Below, in pieces: positions 7,824-15,826 of a DNA stretch of 64,000 bases. The stretch's first letter is position 1, and every line of letters begins with the position of its first letter. The position numbers and the translations under genes are program-made. The stretch lies in contig NC_013222.1 in the NCBI RefSeq assembly GCF_000024125.1, forward strand, positions 434,001 through 498,000, written 5' to 3'. The notes beneath the pieces were generated by a model, which worked only from the letters and a program-made list of their open reading frames with translations, did not search any database and had not been told where the DNA came from. The stretch comes from Robiginitalea biformata HTCC2501 (GTDB taxonomy: Bacteria; Bacteroidota; Bacteroidia; Flavobacteriales; Flavobacteriaceae).

Positions 7824-8102
7824 ATTCTGAAATATCTTAAGAGCATCGTATTATTTCAAAGGCGAATTATTCCTTTAGCCCTTCTACTTTCTATCCCGGC
7901 GGGCCTTATAGCCAATGGCAATTTCCAATTCTTTGGATATTCCGTTTTAATCTTTGCACTTGCACTTCAGTATTGGGTGTATGATCACAAGCGCCCCCAG
8001 GAGTATTATTACTATTACAACTTAGGGCTAAGTCCGGTCAAACTTTGGCTTTCCACTTTTGTAATTGGTTTCATTCTATTGATTATCTCTTTTCTGCTAT
8101 GA
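7824..8102 (+). CDS. Small two-helix membrane protein translated with the downstream ABC ATPase; no ATG start
   Basis: The frame is open from 7785 to the TGA at 8100-8102 but contains no ATG, GTG or TTG upstream of the conserved-looking part. The sequence IPLALLLSIPAGLIANG, the helix VLIFALALQYWVY, the Tyr cluster EYYYYYNLG and the C-terminal helix FVIGFILLIISFLL are clearly protein-like. The stop overlaps the ATG of the ABC gene (ATGA), the usual sign of translational coupling. I place the start at the ATT (7824) or CTG (7827). The alternatives are a 5' truncation or a frameshift from the ATG at 7796. It may be the membrane partner of the ATPase. Confidence 0.6.
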   Translation: MLKYLKSIVLFQRRIIPLALLLSIPAGLIANGNFQFFGYSVLIFALALQYWVYDHKRPQEYYYYYNLGLSPVKLWLSTFVIGFILLIISFLL

Positions 8103-8764
8103 AAACTCTGCACATAGATAGCGTAAGAAAGTCATACCAGAACAAGGTCATTCTCAGCGATATTTATCTGGCATGCAAAACAGGTGAAATCGTTGGGCTT
8201 TTGGGCCGCAATGGCAGTGGAAAATCAACCCTGCTTAAAATCATTTTTGGGTCTGAAAGAGCGGACAATAAATTTGTACGGGCAGGTGATAGAATTATCA
8301 GGAATATTACAGACGGCAGAAATCTTGTCAACTACTTACCTCAGGATAATTTCTTGCCCAGAGGCGTTCGCATCCGAACACTATTCGAGTTATTTCTAAC
8401 GTCCAAAATGAATAGGCATATTCTTGAGCACGAATACGTCCAACCACTGCTCAATAAAAAGAATGATGAATTGTCAGGTGGTGAGAAAAGGATCGTTGAG
8501 ATTTTATTACTCATTCATTCTAATGCCGACTTCATTCTCCTGGATGAGCCTTTTAACGGGTTGAGCCCAAAACTGTGTGATTACATCTGCGAGTACATTA
8601 AACAACTTGCCCCAACCAAGGGGTTTATAATTTCAGATCACGACTACACGAATATCATCAACCCATCAGATCGAATAGTTGTACTAAAGGATGGTTACCT
8701 GCGCGAGATTAAAGACAAAGCAGAGCTGGTTGAATTGGGATATCTTTTGGAAAGCCACCTGTAA
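8099..8764 (+). CDS. ABC transporter ATP-binding protein
   Basis: The 221-aa protein starts at the ATG at 8099, overlapping the preceding stop codon. An ATG-less upstream extension is possible but would duplicate the upstream gene. It has Walker A GRNGSGKST (36-44), a Q-loop near LPQDN (80-84), the signature LSGGEKR (125-131), Walker B FILLDEP (145-151) and the H-loop in ISDHD. It should energise transport or act as a gating ATPase together with the small membrane protein encoded just upstream. No large permease is present, which is unusual. The gene lies in AT-rich sequence unlike the flanking genome. Confidence 0.88.
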   Translation: MKTLHIDSVRKSYQNKVILSDIYLACKTGEIVGLLGRNGSGKSTLLKIIFGSERADNKFVRAGDRIIRNITDGRNLVNYLPQDNFLPRGVRIRTLFELFLTSKMNRHILEHEYVQPLLNKKNDELSGGEKRIVEILLLIHSNADFILLDEPFNGLSPKLCDYICEYIKQLAPTKGFIISDHDYTNIINPSDRIVVLKDGYLREIKDKAELVELGYLLESHL

Positions 8765-8928
8765 TCATACGGTCAGTCTTTCAGGGTATACTATGAGTCG
8801 AAAATTTCATTTTTGACGAAATTCCAAACTGATTATCAGGGCGTTAGAACGTTTTTGATCCAAAAATGCGTTATTCCCCCAATCTGGAAATCCCATAACT
8901 GATTGATAATGTGATGAGTGCGAAACGC

Positions 8929-8947
8929 AACCTGCCAGCGGCAGGTT
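8929..8947. repeat. Inverted repeat AACCTGCC-AGC-GGCAGGTT
   Basis: Perfect 8-bp arms enclose a 3-nt loop. There is no T-run on either side, so it is not an obvious terminator; it may be a REP-like element. Confidence 0.65.
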
Positions 8948-9178
8948 ACCCTCTTGCTCTTCAAAAAAGACCTTTGCGAAGCAAAGAATAAGCACATCAA
9001 ACGGAGTATAAACTTCCTCGCTCAGCAGGGTTAGTTAGTGGCAAGATTTGGGTTTTGATTAAACGAAAAAGATGGACTTCAATAAATCTCAACTTGTGAA
9101 TCCATTCATCAAAATAAATTAGGCTTTGAAGGAATTTTCTTTATTTCTACACCTTCAATTTCTATATTGCTTTTTGGT

Positions 9179-9207
9179 TGGATAAAGTGCATTATGCACT
9201 TTATCCA
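9179..9207. repeat. 29-nt palindrome, 14-bp arms
   Basis: TGGATAAAGTGCAT and ATGCACTTTATCCA are perfect reverse complements separated by a single T. It lies 97 bp upstream of the VanZ-like gene and could be an operator, a recombination site or a hairpin in the leader. Confidence 0.8.
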
Positions 9208-9303
9208 TACGTTTTGAAACAAAAATTCGACAAGATGAGGGAAGCCGTAAAAAACAAACAGCCCAATTTTTCTATTTTGCATTTCTAGCGAATATTAATC
9301 TGA

Positions 9304-9747
9304 ATGAAAAGACAATTATTTTTTGGAAGTTTTATAACCTTGCTTTGTGGTGGATTAATATATGTGTTGTTTCGAACCGCAACGCTCAAAATGTTCGTTT
9401 GGTACGAAACGATTGGTTTAGGCGGATTAATAAATGAACTTCGAAATTGGTCTTTTCAATTTGCCGGTAAACTTCCTGAATGGATTTTGTTCTCTCTTCC
9501 CGACGGTCTTTGGATTTTCTCGTATGTCTGCTTAATGTTGGCGATTTGGCGAAATTCATTTTCATTTAAAAACGCCATATGGATTTTAATTATCCCCATT
9601 TTGGCAATCAGTAGCGAAATTGGACAGTATTTAGGTCTTGTTATTGGAACATTCGATTTTGCCGATCTGCTTTTCTACATTTTTGGAATGACCTTACCAT
9701 TCATATTTTTTACAAAAACCATTAACTTAAAATTTCAAATTAAATGA
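9304..9747 (+). CDS. VanZ-like membrane protein
   Basis: The 147-aa protein has about four membrane helices (near 5-25, 62-80, 90-108 and 120-138). The EIGQYLGL segment followed by DLLFYIFGM resembles the conserved Glu/Gln and Asp/Asn-Gly features of VanZ-like proteins, whose function is mostly unknown. It is AT-rich, and its stop overlaps the start of the next gene by 4 bp (ATGA), so the two are co-translated. The VanZ assignment is tentative. Confidence 0.65.
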   Translation: MKRQLFFGSFITLLCGGLIYVLFRTATLKMFVWYETIGLGGLINELRNWSFQFAGKLPEWILFSLPDGLWIFSYVCLMLAIWRNSFSFKNAIWILIIPILAISSEIGQYLGLVIGTFDFADLLFYIFGMTLPFIFFTKTINLKFQIK

Positions 9748-10292
9748 AAGAAAATTTAAAACATTTGATTTCATTCATGGCATTGGCAATATTTGTTTTC
9801 ATTGCTTTTGGCAGTATGGACGATGATAGTTCTTCATCATCTTCAAGCTCATCAAATTCCGTAAGTTCAGACAATTCAGTAACAACAAAACAAGTTGGCG
9901 AAACATTATCAACCCAATATTTTGATGTGACCATAAATAAGGTAAGCCTTCAAGATAGAGTGAGTACAGGAAATCAATTTGCCGACTTAAAAAAAGAAGA
10001 AGGAAATCAATATTTGGTTTTAAACACAACGTTTAAAAATACTGATGATGAGAGCAGAATGATTATGGATGGCGAAGTTCTAATAAACTATAACGGAAAG
10101 GAATATCTTTTCGATAAATCCGAGACAGTGATGCTCGAAGGTTGGGGTTTGATGTTAGACCAAATAAATCCGCTGACTTCAAAAACAACCAACCTAGTAT
10201 ATAAAATACCGAGTGAAATTACCGGACCAGCTTACTATCGCCCAGGTCGTTCGAATAGTGATGATTTAATTGTTATCGGAAACATTCAGTAA
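9744..10292 (+). CDS. DUF4352-type membrane-anchored protein
   Basis: The 182-aa product has an N-terminal hydrophobic segment (about 8-24, LISFMALAIFVFIAFG) followed by an Asp/Ser low-complexity linker (25-46), then an immunoglobulin-like domain with YLVLNTTFKN and MIMDGEVLI, which resembles DUF4352. Such domains are usually exposed outside the cytoplasmic membrane and have no assigned activity. It overlaps the VanZ-like gene by 4 bp, which suggests the pair acts together at the envelope. Confidence 0.7.
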   Translation: MKENLKHLISFMALAIFVFIAFGSMDDDSSSSSSSSSNSVSSDNSVTTKQVGETLSTQYFDVTINKVSLQDRVSTGNQFADLKKEEGNQYLVLNTTFKNTDDESRMIMDGEVLINYNGKEYLFDKSETVMLEGWGLMLDQINPLTSKTTNLVYKIPSEITGPAYYRPGRSNSDDLIVIGNIQ

Positions 10293-10335
10293 AAACTGCT
10301 CCTACCATTGTATAACCGCAATTACGGTGGAATTT

Positions 10336-10400
10336 CTTATTAAAAATTCACACCTGCTGACAAACTTTCCTCTGTGGAGAAAAGTTTGTGCATTCTTAAT
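10336..10400. repeat. Long imperfect hairpin after the DUF4352 gene
   Basis: The inner stem ACAAACTTTCCTC (10360-10372) pairs with GAGAAAAGTTTGT (10377-10389) with one mismatch around loop TGTG. An outer arm ATTAAAAATTCAC on the left resembles the complement of GTGCATTCTTAAT on the right with two mismatches, leaving a one-sided bulge. It could be a terminator-like structure, a small RNA or a mobile hairpin. Confidence 0.6.
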
Positions 10401-10464
10401 CCATAACTGACGATTATACTGGATCGTTAAGTGCAATCATGAAATGTATGAAGGTCTTTAGATA

Positions 10465-11070
10465 ATGCTTCTCGAAATTTCCGACACATTCGATTCCAAT
10501 TACAAAAGACTACTCAATCTTATCTCTCTATATGAGAGTTTGAATACAGCAAATCGAGGGAGAAAAAGCACTTCTCAATTAGAATTATTAAGAGCTACCG
10601 TTGTTTTTGCACACTCAACGCTTGAGGACTTTATGAGAAGCATTCAGGCATGGAAAATGCCAAGTACAAAGTCAGATCATTTAAATGATGTCTGGCTACT
10701 TGAAAATCCAAGAAAAACAAAGTTTTCCATTCAAGAAATCTATCAATTTCGATCGATGAAGGTTGAAGATCTAATTGAAAAATCTATTAAGAGTTACCTG
10801 GACTTTCAAAGCTATAACCAACCAACGGATCTAGCGAAAGCGATTCAATCTTCTGGTTTAACCGTATCCGATGAAATTAAAGAGCTATTCCCAAAATTAG
10901 CTCCTTTAATGAGTAGAAGGCATCATATAGTTCACCAAGCGGATAGGAATAATAAAGTAGGAAGTGGTCACCACAAGTATAAATCTTTAAATTTGAGAGA
11001 AGTTAAGGATTGGATTTCAACCATAGATAGCTTTGCAGAGCTATTAATTATTGAAATACACAATGGGTAA
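10465..11070 (+). CDS. HEPN-like domain protein (possible RNase toxin)
   Basis: The 201-aa protein is predominantly helical. Near the C-terminus RRHHIVHQAD (about 152-161) fits the R-x4-H catalytic motif of HEPN ribonucleases and resembles the R-IVH pattern of the RiboL-PSP-HEPN group; an early helix with AHSTLEDFMRSI matches the partner helix of that fold. HEPN proteins often act as RNA-cleaving toxins in toxin-antitoxin and abortive-infection systems. It overlaps the next gene by 8 bp. The family call rests on the motif and helix order only. Confidence 0.6.
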   Translation: MLLEISDTFDSNYKRLLNLISLYESLNTANRGRKSTSQLELLRATVVFAHSTLEDFMRSIQAWKMPSTKSDHLNDVWLLENPRKTKFSIQEIYQFRSMKVEDLIEKSIKSYLDFQSYNQPTDLAKAIQSSGLTVSDEIKELFPKLAPLMSRRHHIVHQADRNNKVGSGHHKYKSLNLREVKDWISTIDSFAELLIIEIHNG

Positions 11071-11383
11071 ATTCGAGATAACACAAGATAAATCAGGTAA
11101 GTTTCGGTTTAAATTAAAAGCTAGGAACGGACAGATTATACTTTCTAGTCAAGCCTATACTACAAAATCTGCGGCGGAAAAGGGAATCGAATCTGTAAAG
11201 ATTAACTCCAATAATATTTCCCGCATCATTAGAAAGCGATCTAATGACGGTAAATTTTACTTTAATCTTAAAGCGGCCAATGGCCAAATAATTGGTACTA
11301 GTCCATTATATAATAGTAAAACAGGCCGTGAAGGAAGCATTCATACTCTTAAGGAAAGTAAAGAAGTAGAAACAAGTACTTAA
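11063..11383 (+). CDS. DUF1508 (YegP-like) two-repeat protein
   Basis: The 106-aa protein starts at the ATG at 11063 inside the 3' end of the HEPN-like gene. It has two copies of the YegP/DUF1508 repeat: GKFRFKLKARNGQIILSS (about 11-28) and GKFYFNLKAANGQIIGTS (about 63-80), each followed by a Ser/Thr-Lys segment. The fold is an alpha/beta dimer of unknown function. Overlap with the toxin-like gene suggests an antitoxin or accessory role, which is inference. It is AT-rich like the rest of the island. Confidence 0.85.
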   Translation: MGKFEITQDKSGKFRFKLKARNGQIILSSQAYTTKSAAEKGIESVKINSNNISRIIRKRSNDGKFYFNLKAANGQIIGTSPLYNSKTGREGSIHTLKESKEVETST

Positions 11384-11750
11384 AAAGCATACGAAGAAAA
11401 GAGAAGAAAATAACCTAATTTATATATCCTGAACTGTAGCTTATTAAGCGGTACTTACAATTTGATTGGTTTTGCCTACATTTGAATAGACGAATCAAAA
11501 TCACCGTTTTAACATTCGCAGATCGTCTATATCAAGGAGCTGAAAATCGCAAACACCCTTAAATAAAAGGGTCAGATTCACTTGGAACACCGAGCAAAGC
11601 GAAGGTATCTCCCTGAACGTATTCCTTCACCCGCCATCACCATTTCCCAGCCCCCCGTTTCAAGTCTTGCACGGAAATTCCTTATATTGAAAATCCCCCA
11701 CAAAAATGATCAACCCGATTTTCTCTGCCCCCGACTAAACCGATTTCGAA
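11384..11750. other. Right edge of the AT-rich island; repeat remnant
   Basis: There is no gene in these 367 bp. AT-rich sequence with small inverted repeats (TAGACGA at 11487-11493 and TCGTCTA at 11524-11530; TTTGATT at 11461-11467 and AATCAAA at 11493-11499) passes into normal composition. TACATTTG (11477-11484) matches a Bacteroidota -7 element without a clear TTG upstream. At 11578-11615 a piece of the hairpin repeat unit returns. Confidence 0.5.
11578..11615. repeat. Remnant of the tRNA-linked hairpin repeat
   Basis: TTGGAACACCGAGCAAAGC followed by GAAGGTATCTCCCTG closely matches the block 2 unit at about 7369-7400 (GGAACAACGAGCAAAGC, GAAGTTATCTCCTG). It marks the other side of the AT-rich island. 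Confidence 0.6.
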
Positions 11751-12920
11751 ATGCAGCTACTAAAAACACTTCTCCTTTCAGGGCTATTACTCCTTTTTCT
11801 TGCGTGCTCAAAAGGCGATTCGGGAACGGACCAAACAACAAATCCGCCGAATAACCAATCCGGTCAATCTCCGGATTCCGGCTCGGACTCCGATGAAAAC
11901 CCGGCGGATGACGAGAATACGGGGGGACAGCCGGATGCTGTGGATATGGAAGATTTCACCGCAGCCGTAGCGGATTTTATGGCGAATCGCGGTTTAAAAG
12001 GCGGGCAGGTTGCCATTACAAGAAATGAGAAGCTGGTTTACCTGCAATCTTTCGGGGATGCAGACGATGAAACACCGGTGCATGACCAGTCGCTCTTCCG
12101 GGTTGCCAGTATATCCAAACCGATTACCGTATTGGCTATATCCAGGCTGGTAGCGGACGGGAAATTAAGCATGGGCGACCGGGTTTTTGGAACCAACGGG
12201 CTTCTTGGTACCCAATACGGCACGCCGCCTTACCAGGACGGAGTTGAAAAAATCACCGTGAATGAACTGGTTGAACATAAATCCGGTTTTAAAAATGAGC
12301 CCTACGATATTATGTTTGACGAGGTTTCCCTGAGTCACCAGCAGCTGATCGACAGGGTCCTGGATGAACGCACCTATGTAAGGTCCAACCCCTATTACTA
12401 CAGTAATTTCGGATACTGTTTGCTGGGGCGGGTCATCGAAGCGGTGACGGGTATGAGCTATGAGGATTATGTCGAACAAAAAATCCTATCCCCCATGGGC
12501 ATTTCAGCCATGAAAATAGGCGGCAACACCCTGGATGAAAGATTTGAAAATGAAGTCCTATATAACTCTTCCTGGTTCGACCCCTATGCGATGAATGTAA
12601 CCCGCATGGACGCGCATGGCGGGTGGATAGCCTCGGCAAAGGACCTGGCGCGAATAGCGGTTCACTCGGACACCCGTAGTGTCGTTCCCGATTTACTCGA
12701 TTTCGGTGATGCCGAAAGTTATTTGGAAAATGGGACCTATTTGCATTACGGCGCCCTTCCCGGCACGCTCGCTGTACTTTCGGTGAATAGCCCATTTTGT
12801 TATACTGCCGTATTCAACACCGGAAATGCGAACTATGATTCGGTCCTCAACGCTTTTGCGGACTTTATGAACGATCAGATCACCTCCCGCCAGGAGTGGC
12901 CGGAAGCGGACCTGTTTTAG
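11751..12920 (+). CDS. Serine hydrolase lipoprotein, beta-lactamase class C family
   Basis: The 389-aa protein has a lipoprotein signal (LLLLFLAC, Cys19), a 45-residue Asp/Ser/Asn/Pro-rich linker, and a beta-lactamase-like domain from about 65. The catalytic SxxK is SISK (120-123) and the Tyr motif is YSN (217-219); a KTG-equivalent is not obvious, though LHYGALPG near 335 may serve. These exported enzymes are usually carboxypeptidases, esterases or peptidases rather than antibiotic-resistance enzymes. It ends 36 bp from the convergent AraC/TPR gene. Confidence 0.88.
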   Translation: MQLLKTLLLSGLLLLFLACSKGDSGTDQTTNPPNNQSGQSPDSGSDSDENPADDENTGGQPDAVDMEDFTAAVADFMANRGLKGGQVAITRNEKLVYLQSFGDADDETPVHDQSLFRVASISKPITVLAISRLVADGKLSMGDRVFGTNGLLGTQYGTPPYQDGVEKITVNELVEHKSGFKNEPYDIMFDEVSLSHQQLIDRVLDERTYVRSNPYYYSNFGYCLLGRVIEAVTGMSYEDYVEQKILSPMGISAMKIGGNTLDERFENEVLYNSSWFDPYAMNVTRMDAHGGWIASAKDLARIAVHSDTRSVVPDLLDFGDAESYLENGTYLHYGALPGTLAVLSVNSPFCYTAVFNTGNANYDSVLNAFADFMNDQITSRQEWPEADLF

Positions 12921-12955
12921 TCAGCGAAGCGGTTGCCCCGGGAATACCCGCCAGG

Positions 12956-15055
12956 TCAAAGCAGCCCTTCTTGCTCTAATTCCTTTTCAAGACGCTCGTG
13001 ATGCGCCCAGAACCGGTCCCGGATCTTCTGAAGGACGGCAGCATACCCCGGGTGGCCTTCCAGGGGCTCCATCACCGGGTCCTTTTCGATAAATAGCAAA
13101 ATCCAATACTGGAAATTGTCCTGCGCTGCAAAGACCTCGAGTTGCTCAATAGCCTGGTCAAGCTTCCCTTCATGGGCATATTTGACAGCCAGGCTCGCCG
13201 GTTTGTAAATGGACTCGTCCCTTTCGCAGTAGGCCGCATAGGAGCGATAGAATTCCCCGGCCATTTCCGGTCTGCCAACCGCCTCAAAGACCCGGCCGAT
13301 TTTTAAATCTTCCTGGGGGTAGATGTCCAGCCCGCTGCCTTCCCGGGCCCGGACAAATTTCCCATAGTAATAATAGGCGCTGTCATATTCCTCCTGAAAG
13401 TAAAAGGACTTGCCCACTTCCTGCAGGATGTCCAGCCGGGTGGTATCCTTCTGCCATTCCCTGACCAGGGATCGCTGCATCCTGCCAAGGTCCCGGTCTA
13501 TAGCGAACTGAATAAAGACCCGGACAAAGGAGGCATATTCGTTTTGCGGGAAATAGGCAATGGACTGGTCGATGTACTCCATTGCCTGGTCCGGGAATCC
13601 CGTCTGGATAAACGCATTGCCCAGGTGCAGGTTGGAATAACTCCGGGTGATGGAATCCCCGGCCCCGAATTCCAATTGGTTCCCCTTAAGCGCATACTCC
13701 AGGTACTTTCCGGTATCCGGGACAATCCGGGCATAATAGTCGGAGAGCAATTGGTAGACCAGGACGGAATTGGGGTTGTATTCCAACGCTTTCTCCAGGT
13801 GCGGCAACGCCAGCCGGTACTGCTTCACCTGCATGTAATAGAGGGCTTTGGCAACCAGGCTTTCCGCCAGTTTGGAATCATAGAGCAGGGCCTTGTCGGC
13901 CAGGTTGTTGATCCGGTCCGTATACTTCTTTTCGGCCAGGTCCATATCCAGTAAAAAATAGGCGATGGCCATATTTGCATAGGCCTGGGCAAATTGCGGG
14001 TCCTCCCCTATAGCCTGCTCAAAAAGGCCGATGGCCCTGAGCAACCCTTCCCCGTTACCCGCATGATAGGGTTCAAGCGCCTGGAGGTAATAGTCATAGG
14101 CTGCAAGGTTCTCCGTGGGGACTTTTTCGATTTGTTCCCTTTCTGCCGGGGTGACGATGGCTTCAATGGCTGCAGCAATCTTCTGCGCTACTTCGTGTTG
14201 CAGGGCGAAAATATCCCCGAGTTCACGGCTGTACTGCTCTGCCCAAATCTGCCGGTCCGTGGCCGCCTCGATCAACTGGATATTGAGTAGCACCCGGTCG
14301 CCTTCCCGCTGTCCGCTCCCGGCAATAAAGTAATTGACCTCGAGTTCCCCTGCCATTTCTTGTATGGTTTTATCCGAATGACGGTACTTCTCTACAGAGG
14401 GCCTGCTGACGACGCGCAAGTCCTCGATTTTCTGCAAATTGTTCAGGGTGGATTCCATCAGGCCATTGACAAAATAAGTATTCGTCGTATCGCTGCTTTC
14501 GTTTTTGAAGGGCAGGACGGCGATGGATTTTTCGACCTCGATGGAAGTGGGTGGCCTGGAAAGGAAATACAGCAGGAAGGCCAGAATACCCAGGGCCAGG
14601 GCTACAGCCGCGATCGATTTCCAGCGGGGTTTCACTGCACTGGTTAATGGCGTCCCATGGGCACTTGCCCCCGCCTCCATCGGGCTGTCCCCTGGCTCGG
14701 CGGATGCATTCTCAAGCGCCCTTTCGGCCGCTTCTCCCGGGGGATACCCGTAGTGCTCCCGGAAACACTTGATAAAATACGAGGTGCTGCCAAACCCTAC
14801 CCGGTAGGAAACCTCGGTGACATTCAGCGTGGTCTGGCGTAGCATTTCCATCCCCTGCTTTAACCGGACCTGCCGGATGAATTGGCTGGCAGACAGTCCG
14901 GTATGCTTCCTGACTTTCCGGAGCAGGCTGGAGCGGCTCATGTTCATGGCCTCCGCCAACTCGGATACTCCAAAATTTTCCCGTGCGATATTTTCAAGCA
15001 ACAGGGTTTCCGCCCGGGAGATGAAATGTTCTTTCTTGGATGGGGTATCCGGCAT
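12956..15055 (-). CDS. Membrane-spanning AraC-type regulator with TolB/FlgO-like and TPR domains
   Basis: Starting at the ATG at 15055 (a TTG 7 codons earlier is possible) the protein has 699 aa. The order is unusual: an AraC-type DNA-binding domain at the N-terminus (11-108, with VSYRVGFGSTSYFIKCFREHYG), a single membrane helix (147-166), a FlgO/TolB-N-like domain beginning SIAVLPFKNES (175-295), then TPR-like helices to the end. DNA binding is therefore cytosolic and the rest is extracytoplasmic, a one-component transmembrane sensor. It is divergent from the ankyrin and acyltransferase genes, its likely targets. Confidence 0.85.
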   Translation of the reverse strand: MPDTPSKKEHFISRAETLLLENIARENFGVSELAEAMNMSRSSLLRKVRKHTGLSASQFIRQVRLKQGMEMLRQTTLNVTEVSYRVGFGSTSYFIKCFREHYGYPPGEAAERALENASAEPGDSPMEAGASAHGTPLTSAVKPRWKSIAAVALALGILAFLLYFLSRPPTSIEVEKSIAVLPFKNESSDTTNTYFVNGLMESTLNNLQKIEDLRVVSRPSVEKYRHSDKTIQEMAGELEVNYFIAGSGQREGDRVLLNIQLIEAATDRQIWAEQYSRELGDIFALQHEVAQKIAAAIEAIVTPAEREQIEKVPTENLAAYDYYLQALEPYHAGNGEGLLRAIGLFEQAIGEDPQFAQAYANMAIAYFLLDMDLAEKKYTDRINNLADKALLYDSKLAESLVAKALYYMQVKQYRLALPHLEKALEYNPNSVLVYQLLSDYYARIVPDTGKYLEYALKGNQLEFGAGDSITRSYSNLHLGNAFIQTGFPDQAMEYIDQSIAYFPQNEYASFVRVFIQFAIDRDLGRMQRSLVREWQKDTTRLDILQEVGKSFYFQEEYDSAYYYYGKFVRAREGSGLDIYPQEDLKIGRVFEAVGRPEMAGEFYRSYAAYCERDESIYKPASLAVKYAHEGKLDQAIEQLEVFAAQDNFQYWILLFIEKDPVMEPLEGHPGYAAVLQKIRDRFWAHHERLEKELEQEGLL

Positions 15056-15236
15056 GATGTGCTGATTCCCGTCCAAATTAGCAAAAAAACACGGTCTGCG
15101 TCATAATTTATATCGCTGCAACATAGGTTTCACCCCTTCGCCAAACTTTATGGATTGGGCCGCATAGCTGATAGGCCGGGCCTTTACCCCTACCCGATCT
15201 TTGTAGAAACAAATAGGAACATCAAAAACAATCACA

Positions 15237-15806
15237 ATGAAAACTTTAAAGATCAAACCGTTGAAATCGCTTATCTATACCGCTTTTCTGGGTGCGCTAC
15301 TCATTTCAAGCGCCGGATCCTGCCAGGATGCGAAATCACAAACCGGGGTAGCCAGGCCCGAAATGGATATCCATACAGCAGTCCTCTATGGCAACCTCGA
15401 TGCAGTTAAGCAGCATGTCGCCGCGGGAACGGACCTCGATTCCCAGGACCCCATGGGCGGGTATCCGTTGATAGCCGCAGCAACCTTCGGGCACACTGAA
15501 ATTGCCGAGACCCTGATCGATGGCGGTGCCGACATTTCGGTTACCAATAATGACGGATCCACTGCACTCCACGCCGCCGCCTTCTTCTGCCGGGTCGAAA
15601 TCGTACAAGCCCTGCTGGATGCGAACGCCGATAAAACCGTGCGAAATAAGTTCGGGTCAACACCCAGGGAATCCGTCATGGGTTCCTTCTCGGATGTGAA
15701 ACCCATCTATGAGATGATGCAGTCGCAATTGGGGGCACTGGGCCTGAAACTAAATATGGAGGAACTCGAGGAAACCCGCCCGGTGATCGCCATGATGTTG
15801 CAGTAA
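15237..15806 (+). CDS. Ankyrin-repeat lipoprotein
   Basis: The 189-aa protein has a Sec signal ending in ISSAGSC (lipidated Cys29 likely) and about four ankyrin repeats from 43 to 145 (DIHTAVLYGNLDAVKQHVAAG, then GGYPLIAAATFGHTEIAETL, then DGSTALHAAAFFCRVEIVQAL). It probably mediates protein binding in the periplasm. It is 20 bp upstream of the acyltransferase gene on the same strand and divergent from the AraC/TPR sensor, suggesting a three-gene module. Confidence 0.85.
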   Translation: MKTLKIKPLKSLIYTAFLGALLISSAGSCQDAKSQTGVARPEMDIHTAVLYGNLDAVKQHVAAGTDLDSQDPMGGYPLIAAATFGHTEIAETLIDGGADISVTNNDGSTALHAAAFFCRVEIVQALLDANADKTVRNKFGSTPRESVMGSFSDVKPIYEMMQSQLGALGLKLNMEELEETRPVIAMMLQ

Positions 15807-15826
15807 CCTTATAAACCATCCGTGCC

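Larger units (their letters stand above)
8765..9303. other. 539-bp gene-free AT-rich stretch with two strong palindromes
   Basis: No convincing coding frame is present on either strand. It contains an 8-bp inverted repeat AACCTGCC-AGC-GGCAGGTT (8929-8947) and a 29-nt near-continuous palindrome (9179-9207). The left part may contain decayed coding sequence, but I could not assign it. Confidence 0.5.

Noticed and set aside
7574..7846. 90-codon minus-strand frame in the island's left edge
   Set aside because: No start context and no protein-like pattern; the plus strand here begins a more convincing membrane protein frame.
8807..8995. 62-codon minus-strand frame
   Set aside because: It spans the AACCTGCC inverted repeat and has no family resemblance.
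11751..12920. Beta-lactamase resistance gene
   Set aside because: SxxK and YxN motifs show a class C-like serine hydrolase, but no KTG motif is clear and the lipoprotein form points to an envelope hydrolase rather than antibiotic resistance.
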